From Marinicrinis sediminis (GTDB taxonomy: Bacteria; Bacillota; Bacilli; Paenibacillales; KCTC-33676): a stretch of 64,000 bases of DNA. A model generated the notes under the pieces. It did no database searches. It saw only the letters and a list, made by a program, of their open reading frames with translations, and was not told the DNA's origin. The position numbers were made by a program, and so were the translations under genes. The stretch is from NCBI RefSeq assembly GCF_042685085.1, contig NZ_JBHUMM010000043.1:744001-808000 (forward strand). The letters run 5' to 3'. Below, piece after piece: positions 17,083 through 25,687 of this stretch (position 1 is the first letter of the stretch; each line of letters starts with the position of its first letter).

Positions 17083-17927
17083 CGTTCAACCTCCTGCTTC
17101 CTGTCCATCCAATCTGAACCTTCATCGTGAGGATATCCTTGCTCATATACGGATTCATCGAGGTCACCAAGCCAATACCCCATGCCTTTCCTGTGCTGAA
17201 TGAACGACCCTTGTCCATTACTAGAGGACAATTTTTTTCGCAGACGATAAATATACTGGCGTACCGTATCACTGCTGGCATACTCATCCCATACGGCCAG
17301 ACGAATTTCTTCCGTCGAAACAAATCTGCCGCGATGCTTCAGCAGCAGACAGAATACTTCCCATTCCCTGCCCGGCAACATATTCAGCTTGCCCTTGTTC
17401 CAGACGGCATGCAGTTCAGGTTTGACCACCACCTCTTCTTGCAGCACCCATTCCTGACGGCTTTTGCGCAAAGTCATGAGCAGGTGCTCCCACCAGACGG
17501 CCATTTCCAATCCCGGTTCAATCCAAAATACCTCTGCACCTTTGCGGGAATATACCGGATAGATCCCCTGTCGGCCATGTATCGCTGGCGTGGACAGTCT
17601 GTCCGATTGGGTGGCATTAATGGAAGAGGGATGATGGGCTGGTTCCGCACTCACGGGCAAGCTTAATACATACAGGGTCAGATATTCAGAGACAGGCAAT
17701 TGGTCTGACAAGAGATCGATATTCTCCTGAATGTCCTGTATGTCCTGAATCTCCTCATTCATTTCCCAGACCATGCCATTGATTAGCGACCCGGTTTGTT
17801 TCCAAATCTGGGCTTCTTCCAGAGAGCGGGCATACAGGAGTGAGACACCAGCTGGCAGCGCCTGGATGAGTGAACCGACCAGATAGGGTTTTACACCTAT
17901 CAATCCAATGACCATTCCTTCATGCAA
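17073..17927 (-). CDS. OmpR/PhoB-type winged-helix regulator inside the biosynthetic operon
   Basis: About 284 residues from the TTG at 17927, chosen for the GGGGAGGAGG upstream; the frame is open to 17981. The C-terminal 100 residues are a winged-helix DNA-binding domain: GREWEVFCLLLKHRG, VSTEEIRLAVWDEYASSDTVRQYIYRLRKKL and FIQHRKGMGYWL. The first 150 residues are not a normal receiver; I see no conserved Asp pocket. It is probably a cluster-specific regulator that answers to something other than a histidine kinase, perhaps a ligand. It lies between ACP 4 and PhyH 1 and is expressed with them. Confidence 0.82.
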   Translation of the reverse strand: MHEGMVIGLIGVKPYLVGSLIQALPAGVSLLYARSLEEAQIWKQTGSLINGMVWEMNEEIQDIQDIQENIDLLSDQLPVSEYLTLYVLSLPVSAEPAHHPSSINATQSDRLSTPAIHGRQGIYPVYSRKGAEVFWIEPGLEMAVWWEHLLMTLRKSRQEWVLQEEVVVKPELHAVWNKGKLNMLPGREWEVFCLLLKHRGRFVSTEEIRLAVWDEYASSDTVRQYIYRLRKKLSSSNGQGSFIQHRKGMGYWLGDLDESVYEQGYPHDEGSDWMDRKQEVERWK

Positions 17928-18195
17928 GGTCTTCGCCCTCCTCCCCATCATGACTCGTCTGTGGAATGCCCTGGCGGACAAGTGCAGATTCGATCATGTC
18001 AATAAAATGCTGCAAAGTGGGCAGCTCATGTTCGCCAAGTTGCTCGATATCGATATCCATATCAAAGCAGTGCTCCAGTTCGAGGAGAATACGCATCCAG
18101 ACAATCGAGGAAATGTTCAGTTCGTCTGAGACTAGCGGGACATCCATGTCAATCTCATCCAGTGAGAGGGAGTGTGAACGGAATACTCGGCTCAT
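17920..18195 (-). CDS. Acyl carrier protein (ACP 4)
   Basis: 91 residues from the ATG at 18195, which has TTAGGAGGGAA directly upstream; the frame extends to 18228. The attachment serine lies in DELNISSIVWMRILLELEH. It is slightly longer and more acidic than the other ACPs. It follows the AMP ligase by 47 bases, so it is the best candidate acceptor for that ligase. Confidence 0.9.
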   Translation of the reverse strand: MSRVFRSHSLSLDEIDMDVPLVSDELNISSIVWMRILLELEHCFDMDIDIEQLGEHELPTLQHFIDMIESALVRQGIPQTSHDGEEGEDLA

Positions 18196-18242
18196 TTCCC
18201 TCCTAATAAAATCTTTGTGTGTGTGCAACGTTCCTTCACTCC

Positions 18243-19655
18243 CTATTCACCGTCTGTTTCACCCGCAGGTGCGTGCTTCCAGCCGCGATGGATCTTCTCA
18301 ACCTGTATCCATTCATGTGGAATCTTGTAGCTTGCCAGCTGTGCACGCAGCGCCTGCTTCAGCGCCGGAACAGACATACTCTCTGTGGCAACGAATTCCA
18401 CCACAATCCGCTCGCCGTGCAGCGAATCCGCTGTCCCCCATACTCTCGCGTCCTGAATGGAAGGAAGGGAACGACACACTTCCTCGATCTCCAGGGGGTA
18501 AACTTTGCGACCCGCTACATTGATAAAATTAGGGACACGTCCAAGCAGAACCAGTTGTCCATCCCTGATCTCAGCCAGATCATCTGTTTCATACCATCCG
18601 TCTTCTGTACATGGAATCATCTGATTCCCCTCCGTGTAGCCAAGGCACAGGCTCGGGCTCCGAATGCTCAGTCTTCCACTGGCAGCCAGTCGTGCTTCTA
18701 TTTGCGGCAGCAACGCCCCCACATAACGGGATGGATGGCGGTGATAGTGATGACAGGATTCAGCTGCGATGGCGCCGGTTTCCGTACTGCCATACAGCTG
18801 TAACAGACGAACCTGAAATCGCTCCTGAAATCGTGCCGCGGTTTCAGGCTCCAGTCTGCCGCCCGCACAGATCGCGGCACGCAGCGAATACAGTCCACCG
18901 CATTCCTTCAATCTGAGATCATTCATCAGCTGGATCATGACAGGAACGGCAAGCAGCAAGGTGGCCCTCTCCGTCTCCACCATCTGGTATACCTTTCTTG
19001 GAGCGGGGTGTCTGCAAATGATCAACGTTGCGCCTGCCAGCATCGCGGCAGCCAGCCCACCGGACAATCCGTACAAATGGTTCAGGGGCACCGTAACCAA
19101 AACCCGATCGCCTGCATGATAGCCAAACCAGCGGCGGTACTGGTTGCCTTCCCGTTGCAGGGTGAGAGATGAATGACAGACCGCCTTGGATTGGCCCGTA
19201 CTGCCCGAGGTCAGCAAATACAGCTCACCAAATCGGGGCTTCTCCCGTTTCAGCCATTCCCTGCGGGTCTCCGGGGACGTGGGACTTGGCAGATATTCGC
19301 TGTACATATGAAGATGATCATCTGTGTCGTGATATAGCGACGACCATTTCTCATCAGGTATAATCCAGAGATCTACGGGACAGGTGCGTTCTATCCGCAT
19401 GAGATCGGCACGTGTTTGCTTGTCATCTACTGGCAAGACCGCAATGCCATCGTCCATCAGGGTCATCAGGATCAAGATGGCCTGGGCACTCTGATCCATC
19501 ATCAACCCGATTCGATCCACATGTAGCGGCAGGGACAGTGCAAGTTCTTTTAACATCTCGCAGCATGCGGCATACGTGAGATCGCTTGTCCCATCACGGA
19601 TGGCAATCCGGTCCTGTTCCTCATGTCTGCTCAGTACACTTAGCCAATCCCCCAT
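18243..19655 (-). CDS. AMP-dependent acyl/aryl-[carrier protein] ligase
   Basis: 470 residues from the ATG at 19655 (GGAGGGAGCTGCAA upstream). Adenylation motifs are in order: YLLTSGSTGQSKAV (P-loop), LLQLYGSTETGAI, WYETDDLAEI, LLGRVPNFINVAGRKVYPLEIEEV and a C-terminal QLASYKIPHEW with the catalytic Lys. It activates a carboxylic acid as the adenylate and passes it to CoA or a carrier. With ACP 4 downstream and a chorismate-lyase-like gene in the divergent operon, 4-hydroxybenzoate is the favoured substrate, by analogy with xanthomonadin biosynthesis; substrate choice is inference. Confidence 0.92.
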   Translation of the reverse strand: MGDWLSVLSRHEEQDRIAIRDGTSDLTYAACCEMLKELALSLPLHVDRIGLMMDQSAQAILILMTLMDDGIAVLPVDDKQTRADLMRIERTCPVDLWIIPDEKWSSLYHDTDDHLHMYSEYLPSPTSPETRREWLKREKPRFGELYLLTSGSTGQSKAVCHSSLTLQREGNQYRRWFGYHAGDRVLVTVPLNHLYGLSGGLAAAMLAGATLIICRHPAPRKVYQMVETERATLLLAVPVMIQLMNDLRLKECGGLYSLRAAICAGGRLEPETAARFQERFQVRLLQLYGSTETGAIAAESCHHYHRHPSRYVGALLPQIEARLAASGRLSIRSPSLCLGYTEGNQMIPCTEDGWYETDDLAEIRDGQLVLLGRVPNFINVAGRKVYPLEIEEVCRSLPSIQDARVWGTADSLHGERIVVEFVATESMSVPALKQALRAQLASYKIPHEWIQVEKIHRGWKHAPAGETDGE

Positions 19656-19685
19656 TTGCAGCTCCCTCCTCTGTTGTTTGGCTTC

Positions 19686-19712
19686 ATTATAAAATGATCC
19701 CGCATTCGGCAA
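19686..19712 (-). promoter_or_regulatory. Possible sigma-A promoter of the AMP-ligase operon
   Basis: Minus-strand TATAAT (19691-19686) with TTGCCG (19712-19707), spacer only 15 bases, about 30 bases upstream of the ligase start. The -10 is perfect and the spacing is short. Confidence 0.4.
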
Positions 19713-19780
19713 CTCGGCTTTGATTGGGTCTGCCTGTCAAACGGTCATGCCTGATGTACAAAAAGGTCACGTACCATTCA

Positions 19781-19809
19781 TGGACAAGCGGTCATCCACA
19801 CGATACATT
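19781..19809 (+). promoter_or_regulatory. Possible sigma-A promoter of the rightward ketosynthase operon
   Basis: TGGACA and TACATT with a 17-base spacer, 34 bases upstream of the ATG at 19844, in the divergent gap between the AMP ligase and the second ketosynthase pair. Confidence 0.4.
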
Positions 19810-19843
19810 GAGAGCAATCCGGGTGGATAAGGAGTGAGCATGG

Positions 19844-20827
19844 ATGAGCAGAACGCAGGATATCCCTGTTGAAGACAAAAGCCAGCACGCTTACGGTATA
19901 GTCGATACCGCATGCTATGTGCCAGCAGAGCGAATCCGTTTATCCGATATGCAGGCAGAGCTTCAGATTAGTCCGTCAGAACTGCACCGCTTAATGGACG
20001 AGCATGAACTGGACACCATTGCAGTGGAAACGAAACACAACGTGGTAGAGATGATGGAGCAGGCTGCCAACGAACTGCTCACCAGACATTGGAAGATGGC
20101 AGACAGCATTGACTGTATACTGTACACCCATACGTTCAATCCGCTTGCTCCCTTTTTATATGATCCCCTTGCCCGCATCCAGCAGCGATGGCCGTTATCC
20201 CATGTTCCAGTACAAGCATTGACACAACTAAACTGTGCATCTATGGATCTGCTTTTTTCCGCAGCTAGACAGCGATTTGAACGAACAGAGGCCCGTTCCA
20301 TTCTGCTTCTCGCCGCAGATAAAATGTACATGCCGAACAGCCGATATTTGCAAGACAGCACCGTTTCTGCTGACGGAGCGGCTGCTGTCCTGCTCAGCCG
20401 GCAACAGCCTGTCAATCGGCTCCTGGCTTCCTGTGTGCATGCTGAAGCGTCTGTGTATAACAGTGTCAGATCGAGCCCGGAACGTTTTGCCTGGTTTCAG
20501 CAAACCTTTTCCTTCGGGCTGATCAAGCTGCTGCGTCGAACAGCTGCACAGGCCCAGCTTGACCTGAGTCAGTTAAAATGGATTTTCCCGGCCAATGTAA
20601 ATGAAGGAACCTGGCGTCGGGTCAGTGAAGGCAGCCAGTTGCCGCTGGAACGCTTTTATTTTCCTCTGCTGTCCCGCATTGGCCATGCCCATAATGCCGA
20701 TCCGATCCTGAACTATCAGCACGCGCTGCGAAAGGGGGTGCTTCAGGATGGAGATTACTATGCTACGCTCTCTGTCGGGATGGGCAGCACATTTGGCTGC
20801 TCCATTTTCCAGCACAGTCACCATTAG
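19844..20827 (+). CDS. KAS III (FabH)-type ketosynthase, cysteine-containing partner 2
   Basis: 327 residues, start ATG after AAGGAG. The probable nucleophile is in LTQLNCASMDLLFSAA; SADGAAAVLLSRQ follows like FabH's GDGAGAVVL. At the C-terminus IFPANVNEGTWRR replaces IPHQAN and SRIGHAHNADPILNY replaces the GNTSAAS loop; the end GDYYATLSVGMGSTFGCSIF matches FabH's closing strands. It shares these departures with 1118-2050 (VTPETW and RYGHLNNCD), so the two are paralogues in one subfamily. It heads an operon with its Cys-less partner and a chorismate-lyase-like protein, so it may use an aryl starter. Confidence 0.78.
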   Translation: MSRTQDIPVEDKSQHAYGIVDTACYVPAERIRLSDMQAELQISPSELHRLMDEHELDTIAVETKHNVVEMMEQAANELLTRHWKMADSIDCILYTHTFNPLAPFLYDPLARIQQRWPLSHVPVQALTQLNCASMDLLFSAARQRFERTEARSILLLAADKMYMPNSRYLQDSTVSADGAAAVLLSRQQPVNRLLASCVHAEASVYNSVRSSPERFAWFQQTFSFGLIKLLRRTAAQAQLDLSQLKWIFPANVNEGTWRRVSEGSQLPLERFYFPLLSRIGHAHNADPILNYQHALRKGVLQDGDYYATLSVGMGSTFGCSIFQHSHH

Positions 20828-20852
20828 CAAAGGGAGATGGTAGAGAAGGGAG

Positions 20853-21926
20853 ATGGTAGAGATGGGATATATCTCACTGCTTTCTCCCTATGTGAAGGAG
20901 AAAGATAATCTGACGTCAAGGCAGGGCAAGAAACAAAAGGTGCGGCACATCGATCAGCCAATGGTCGAACTACACAAGGAATTTGGGATCTCTCCTGTCT
21001 CGTCAGGTTATCCCTTTGCCATGCAAGAGGACCCGGAGGATGAGGGAGTAGCAGCAGAAACCAGTTCTTCGTTGACTCCGTTTGCAGATATCGAGGGGAG
21101 TGCGGCAGAATTCGCCTATCTCGCAGTAAAACAATTACTTGAGCAGGAGCCCGCGCTGGCCTCTCATGCCCGGTCGCTGCTATATGGCTTTGTTACAGCA
21201 GAGTCAAGCTATTTCCTCACCCCTTGCCTGTTTCTCAAGCAGGCGTTTCACCTCAGACAACTGACGCCTTTCGCCATCAGTCACAGCGGTGCCTCGGTCC
21301 TGACAGACGCGATACAAATGCTGGAGCATGACTTACTGCCTGCAACGGCTTATGCAGCCGCAGAAGTGAAAGAATGGGTTCAGGAAGACAGTGCAATCGT
21401 CGTATTATGTGATCGGATGCAGGCACCCCTGCCCAGACAATGGCATCAGCGATATCCGTTTGGAGGCAGTTCCGTTGCCTGCAAGTGGAGCAGGTCATCA
21501 GGTGACTGGTTCATCCGTTCCTGGAAGCTTGACTTCTGGCCGCTCCCTTCCCCTAATCCTTACCGCTGGAGCCTTAATGAGGAGATCAGACAGGAGCAAT
21601 ACCTGATCACCCGAACGAAGAAAACACTGCAAGCTTGGATGCATGCCGCAAAACCAGAAGTGAATCGAATTCGCATCGCGATCGTTCAAGCCGTGAGTGC
21701 GAACTTCATCGAGGAAATCCAGCAGTTGCTCAGTCCCATACCGGTCTACACACGATTGCAGCAGCCCAGAACCAATCTGCTGAGTGCAGATGGCCTGATT
21801 TCCCTGTCTGAAGCTCAGCAGCACATCCCGTTTCAGCCAGGTGACCAGGTCCTGCTCATGATGGCGGGCCCTATGCAACATTGCAGCCTGTTGTTGCTGG
21901 AGGCCACTGACAAGGTATCATTCTGA
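20853..21926 (+). CDS. FabH-type ketosynthase-like partner 2, cysteine absent
   Basis: 357 residues. EFAYLAVKQLLEQ and SLLYGFVTAESSYFLTPC fit the N-terminal half of a thiolase fold. The nucleophile region reads TPFAISHSGASVLTDAIQM, with no Cys at the expected position. The C-terminal half has RIRIAIVQAVSANFIEE and PGDQVLLMMAGPMQHCSLLL, in the style of the closing strands. It resembles the protein truncated at the left edge. It sits 25 bases after the Cys-containing ketosynthase, a second case of the same paired arrangement, and probably forms a heterodimer that shapes substrate or chain length. Confidence 0.68.
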   Translation: MVEMGYISLLSPYVKEKDNLTSRQGKKQKVRHIDQPMVELHKEFGISPVSSGYPFAMQEDPEDEGVAAETSSSLTPFADIEGSAAEFAYLAVKQLLEQEPALASHARSLLYGFVTAESSYFLTPCLFLKQAFHLRQLTPFAISHSGASVLTDAIQMLEHDLLPATAYAAAEVKEWVQEDSAIVVLCDRMQAPLPRQWHQRYPFGGSSVACKWSRSSGDWFIRSWKLDFWPLPSPNPYRWSLNEEIRQEQYLITRTKKTLQAWMHAAKPEVNRIRIAIVQAVSANFIEEIQQLLSPIPVYTRLQQPRTNLLSADGLISLSEAQQHIPFQPGDQVLLMMAGPMQHCSLLLLEATDKVSF

Positions 21927-21941
21927 AGGAGGAAAACGTGG

Positions 21942-22451
21942 ATGGAAGCAAATCTGAACATGTCCGCAGCCGTTACCCGCATGCTGCTGAACAGCGATGG
22001 TTCCACGACCCAGCTTCTCGAAAGTTTGCTGGACACACCACTCTCCGTTCGTGTCCAGATGGAACAGTGCTGTCCGCCTGACAAAGCTCCCCCCTTGATC
22101 CAAAAGGTCCTGGAGCTGAAAGACGAGCGCACGGTCATGCTGAGACGATCCATGCTGGTAACCGCTAGCGAAGAGTGGATTTCACAAAACGTCGTCTGGA
22201 TCTGCCACATGCGCTGTCCCGCCTTCGTGGATCGATTGCACGAGGAAGAGAAGCCGATTGGCAAGTTGTGGAGTGAAGGTCGTTTTTCCGGATTTCGAAA
22301 AGGGCTCGGTTCTGGTGTGCGCCAGGTAGAAGGACATTCCTGTGCCGTACTGGCGTCGTTCAAACATTACCTCATCTATCTGGAGCAATCTCCCGTTATG
22401 TATGTACGTGAAACCTTCAACCCGAAGTATGTGGCTCTGCCTGAGCTATAG
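21942..22451 (+). CDS. Chorismate pyruvate-lyase-like protein (UbiC/DUF98 type)
   Basis: 169 residues, start ATG after AAGGAGGAAAACGTGG. The layout fits the UbiC/DUF98 fold: an N-terminal LLNSDGSTTQLLESLLDTPLSV segment, central VMLRRSMLVTASEEW, then KPIGKLWSEGRFSGFR, corresponding to the family's PIGxLL motif. UbiC-like enzymes split chorismate into pyruvate and 4-hydroxybenzoate. It is the last gene of the ketosynthase-pair operon, which suggests it supplies an aryl starter to the AMP ligase encoded divergently. Confirming the active Arg and Glu needs an alignment. Confidence 0.75.
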   Translation: MEANLNMSAAVTRMLLNSDGSTTQLLESLLDTPLSVRVQMEQCCPPDKAPPLIQKVLELKDERTVMLRRSMLVTASEEWISQNVVWICHMRCPAFVDRLHEEEKPIGKLWSEGRFSGFRKGLGSGVRQVEGHSCAVLASFKHYLIYLEQSPVMYVRETFNPKYVALPEL

Positions 22452-22495
22452 TTCACGCAGGCAAGTATTCGAACAAGTTACGGCATCATCAACAA

Positions 22496-22534
22496 AAAGC
22501 TGTTCCCCGGGCCTTAACCCGCCGGAACAGCTTT
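22496..22534. terminator. Bidirectional terminator between convergent operons
   Basis: AAAGCTGTTCC and GGAACAGCTTT are perfect 11-bp arms around a 17-base GC-rich loop, with A/T on either side. It lies between the end of the chorismate-lyase-like gene (plus) and the end of the SDR gene (minus). Confidence 0.85.
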
Positions 22535-22575
22535 CATGGTGTGTATCCATTTTTAGACGGAGATGAACGTTCCTG

Positions 22576-23589
22576 CTATTGCGACTGCGTTGTTCTTTCC
22601 AGCCACTCTTTCAACAGCTTCTGTTCTTTCTTCTCCGCCAGTCCTGCATAACGCATTTGATCAACGGGCCTTGTTGCATCCCAGGAGAGAATATCCCGGA
22701 TGGTTTCCTGCAATGGTCGGAATCGAAGTCCCTTCGCTCTGGCTTTTTCATTGCTGACGGCCAAATAGTAGGTCATATGTGCCGTCTCTCCCTGCTTCGG
22801 ATTCCAGAGTGGTAGCTCGTCCCACGGAATCACTTTCTTCTCCATCAGGAAATCGCTGTCTGCATAAATGAACTTGGCTTCCACATCCGTTACCTGCCGG
22901 CAAGTCTCCAGCAGTTGCTGCATCGTCAGGGGTTCGTCCGGTCCAGTCGCATTATATACACCGGTCTCTTCGTTCTCGATCATTCGAATCGTCCATTCGG
23001 CCAGATCACGTACATCAATAAACTGAATCGCATCATCCGGATTTCCGCCAACCAGTACGTCCCCACCCCGTTTCATACGTGTCGGCCAGTACGTAAACCG
23101 ATCCAGCGGATCTCTCGGACCCGCAATCAGGCCTGCACGGATATACAGACCACGCTCTGGAAAGTAATCCTCAACCGTTCGCTCACACAGTACCTTGAGC
23201 TCATCGTAATAGCTGCGCACATCTTCATTGGTAGGGTCATCCATCTCGCTCACTGGATACGTCTCATCCACACCCGGATTCAGAAAATCCTGATAAACGG
23301 AAATGGTGGAGATAAAAATATATTGTTTAACCTGATCCGCCAGCAGTGCTACGGAAGCCTTGACGACGCGCGGCAAATAGCCGGACGTATCAATGACAGC
23401 ATCCCATTGTCTGCCTTGTAATGCAGTCAGATTTTCCATGCGATCGCCGATCAGCTTCTCGGCTTCCGGAAAGGCATCCGGGTCTGTCTTCCCCCGATTG
23501 AATAACGTCACTTCATGACCCGCATCCAATGCGGCCTTCGTCATATGATACCCCACGAACATGGATCCGCCCAAAATTAACAGCTTCAA
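22576..23589 (-). CDS. NAD-dependent epimerase/dehydratase (extended SDR)
   Basis: 337 residues from a TTG at 23589; an ATG two codons earlier lies too close to AAGGAG. The nucleotide-binding LLILGGSMFVGYHMTKAAL and the catalytic pair in YYDELKVLCE (Tyr-x3-Lys) are present, as is FISTISVYQDF with the Ser before the Tyr. The C-terminal half is that of NDP-sugar epimerases. It ends an operon that also encodes a nucleotidyltransferase, kinase, phosphatase and glycosyltransferase, so a sugar nucleotide or activated polyol is its likely substrate. Confidence 0.88.
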   Translation of the reverse strand: MKLLILGGSMFVGYHMTKAALDAGHEVTLFNRGKTDPDAFPEAEKLIGDRMENLTALQGRQWDAVIDTSGYLPRVVKASVALLADQVKQYIFISTISVYQDFLNPGVDETYPVSEMDDPTNEDVRSYYDELKVLCERTVEDYFPERGLYIRAGLIAGPRDPLDRFTYWPTRMKRGGDVLVGGNPDDAIQFIDVRDLAEWTIRMIENEETGVYNATGPDEPLTMQQLLETCRQVTDVEAKFIYADSDFLMEKKVIPWDELPLWNPKQGETAHMTYYLAVSNEKARAKGLRFRPLQETIRDILSWDATRPVDQMRYAGLAEKKEQKLLKEWLERTTQSQ

Positions 23590-23610
23590 GCTCATTCTCC
23601 TTCCGTACGC

Positions 23611-23988
23611 TTATTCTGCTTCCGGCCAGCTGACAATGCCAATCCGGTTGCCATCAGGATCGATGACCTCGAACACAAGCATGGAACCGGTATCTATCAT
23701 CTCCGTTACTTGCAATCCTTTTTCCTTCATATCCGTGTAGCGCGCCATCCCGTCAGGCGTATATAAGTTAAAGGGCATATGCTCCATCGGTGTCACTTGC
23801 TTGACTTCATACAGGGTAATCCAGGGGATGGGATCATTCTCCGCTCCCTTTAATTGCAAGGAATAATATTTCCATTTCGTATCCTTCATCTCCAGGGACA
23901 TCCCCAGATGGGTTTCGTACCACGCACTTGAAGCTTCTACATCTGTAACAGGCAGAAAGACCGAATCCAATCGCTTAAACAGACTCAT
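23611..23988 (-). CDS. VOC (glyoxalase/bleomycin-resistance fold) protein 1
   Basis: 125 residues from the ATG at 23988 (AAAGGAG 12 bases upstream); a frame to 24039 lacks a ribosome site. FLPVTDVEASSAWYETHLGM opens the first module, and VFEVIDPDGNRIGIVSW holds the terminal Glu/Asp region of the second. The family covers lyases, isomerases, dioxygenases and drug-binding proteins. It lies between ACP 5 and the SDR. Two more VOC genes occur in the cluster (32700, 35239), each beside a PhyH or ACP gene. Confidence 0.85.
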   Translation of the reverse strand: MSLFKRLDSVFLPVTDVEASSAWYETHLGMSLEMKDTKWKYYSLQLKGAENDPIPWITLYEVKQVTPMEHMPFNLYTPDGMARYTDMKEKGLQVTEMIDTGSMLVFEVIDPDGNRIGIVSWPEAE

Positions 23989-24045
23989 TTCAATTAACCG
24001 CTCCTTTATTTTCGTTATGGTTTCTTTTCCTTTCGTCATGCACGA

Positions 24046-24300
24046 CTAGCTGGACTTCAGCTCAAAAATGCAGACGGCCAGACTCTGTACGGTAGCCAAG
24101 TGCTCCGGTTCCAGCTCTTCCATGTCAAATTCAATGCCACACCGTTGCTCCAGCTCCAGCAGCAATGTGACAATACCGGATGAATCGATTCCCAGTGTCT
24201 CATAGAGCGCACTATCTGCTGATATATCATCCGGTTGCTGGGATACTTCTCTCGCAATCACTTCCTGGACGATGCGGATACAGTCTGCCAGTTCTTTCAT
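24046..24300 (-). CDS. Acyl carrier protein (ACP 5)
   Basis: 84 residues, start ATG after AAAGGAGGGTTGAA. The attachment serine is in YETLGIDSSGIVTLLLELEQ. It is downstream of a glycosyltransferase with a 168-base gap in which I see nothing else, and upstream of VOC 1. Its place in a sugar-handling operon suggests that a carrier-bound intermediate is glycosylated or joined there. Confidence 0.93.
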   Translation of the reverse strand: MKELADCIRIVQEVIAREVSQQPDDISADSALYETLGIDSSGIVTLLLELEQRCGIEFDMEELEPEHLATVQSLAVCIFELKSS

Positions 24301-24468
24301 TTCAACCCTCCTTTCCTTCCATTCCCTTCACGCATGGCTCACTTTCTTCTTCTCCGAGGCGACCGTCGAACTGATGCTCTTGGTATGTTGCTTGCCTTTT
24401 CATCATATCGCGTTGACCTGTGCGAAGGCTTGGCATATTGGGATTCAAAGTCGGCTAAAATTGCGATC

Positions 24469-25677
24469 TTACGAGCGATGTACATTGCGTTTATAGATGA
24501 GCTTTACTTTGTCGCTGACCTCTTTCGCTCCCCGGTAACCTCTGCGCAATACGGCCTTTCGCAGTTCCAGCGTACGATCCTGATAATGATCATCCAGCAT
24601 GTATCGACTCAATTCATACAGATGTGCGGATGTAAACGTATCTGGCAGCATATACTCGGCAATGCCAAGCGATGCAGCCTGTCTGGCATTGAATTCTCTT
24701 TCCGTCTGGGTCGGTATGATCAGCGATGGCACCCCGCTCATCAAGGCAGACAAGCAGCTGCCATGGCCGCCATGATGGATAAACAAATCTGCCTTGCCCA
24801 GCATTTCTTCATTATATGAAGCGACGATCTGGATATTTTGCGGAAAAGCAGTCGAATGATGAAGAGCGGGCGGCAGCTTCTCATCGGTCGCCAGGATCAC
24901 ATGGACAGGGCGGTTGCCGAATGCCTGCACGACAGCCTGAACCAAACGGTTGCCAGATGCCCCAGCCGCATCCGTCATTCTGCCCGGATAGACCAGGATG
25001 ACAGGCCACGGTTCCTGAAACGGGCGCAGCGAAGGGCTGTCTGTATGCAAGTCCATACTGATCGGTCCTACAAATTGAACACTGCGATCATGAAAAGGGT
25101 CCAGTTCAGGGATACTTGGCACCATATCCAGATCTCCCCGATTGCACTCTTCCATTCGCTCGATCGGCGGCAACTGGTAGCTGCGCAGAAGATCATTGAG
25201 TACAGGAACCACCTTGGGAATATTGCGAGGGGTTTGAGTCCAGTAGTTGAGGGGTTTGCCACTTGCATGCAGACACGACTGCGTCAGGGAAATGGAAGGA
25301 ATACCGAGTACCTTGGCCGCAATGAGGGTATGTGGACTGAGATCAGCAATGACGACGTCAGCTTCCAGCTTCTCAAGCATGTGTATGCGGTGCTCAATCC
25401 ATGAGGATAAGAAATGACGATCCAGCAGGCCCTGCTGGGCATAGTAATGATCCAGATGATAAAAATGCGGCTGTTTGGGAAGAAGAAATGCAGCTCCCGG
25501 CATGGTGGGATCGGTATCCGCTTCGTGCCGGAATCCCAATCGTTCAATCCACATCTGGCTGGAAGGTCCGTATACACTAAAGGTCACCTTCATCTTGTTT
25601 TGAACGAGCTGTCGGGCAATCGGGACCGTGCGCAGTACAGGGCCCATACCTCCGCTTAATCCGATAAAGACGTGCAT
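24469..25677 (-). CDS. GT-B glycosyltransferase, MGT/UGT family
   Basis: 402 residues from the ATG at 25677, preceded by GGAAGGTGAGG; the open frame extends to 25809 without a second ribosome site. The start HVFIGLSGGMGPVLRTVPIA is the acceptor-domain first loop, and the donor signature is ADLFIHHGGHGSCLSALMSG. It is related in plan to the transferase at 2298, so two different sugars or positions may be glycosylated. It follows the nucleotidyltransferase closely, which probably makes its donor. Confidence 0.9.
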   Translation of the reverse strand: MHVFIGLSGGMGPVLRTVPIARQLVQNKMKVTFSVYGPSSQMWIERLGFRHEADTDPTMPGAAFLLPKQPHFYHLDHYYAQQGLLDRHFLSSWIEHRIHMLEKLEADVVIADLSPHTLIAAKVLGIPSISLTQSCLHASGKPLNYWTQTPRNIPKVVPVLNDLLRSYQLPPIERMEECNRGDLDMVPSIPELDPFHDRSVQFVGPISMDLHTDSPSLRPFQEPWPVILVYPGRMTDAAGASGNRLVQAVVQAFGNRPVHVILATDEKLPPALHHSTAFPQNIQIVASYNEEMLGKADLFIHHGGHGSCLSALMSGVPSLIIPTQTEREFNARQAASLGIAEYMLPDTFTSAHLYELSRYMLDDHYQDRTLELRKAVLRRGYRGAKEVSDKVKLIYKRNVHRS

Positions 25678-25687
25678 CTTGCATCCC

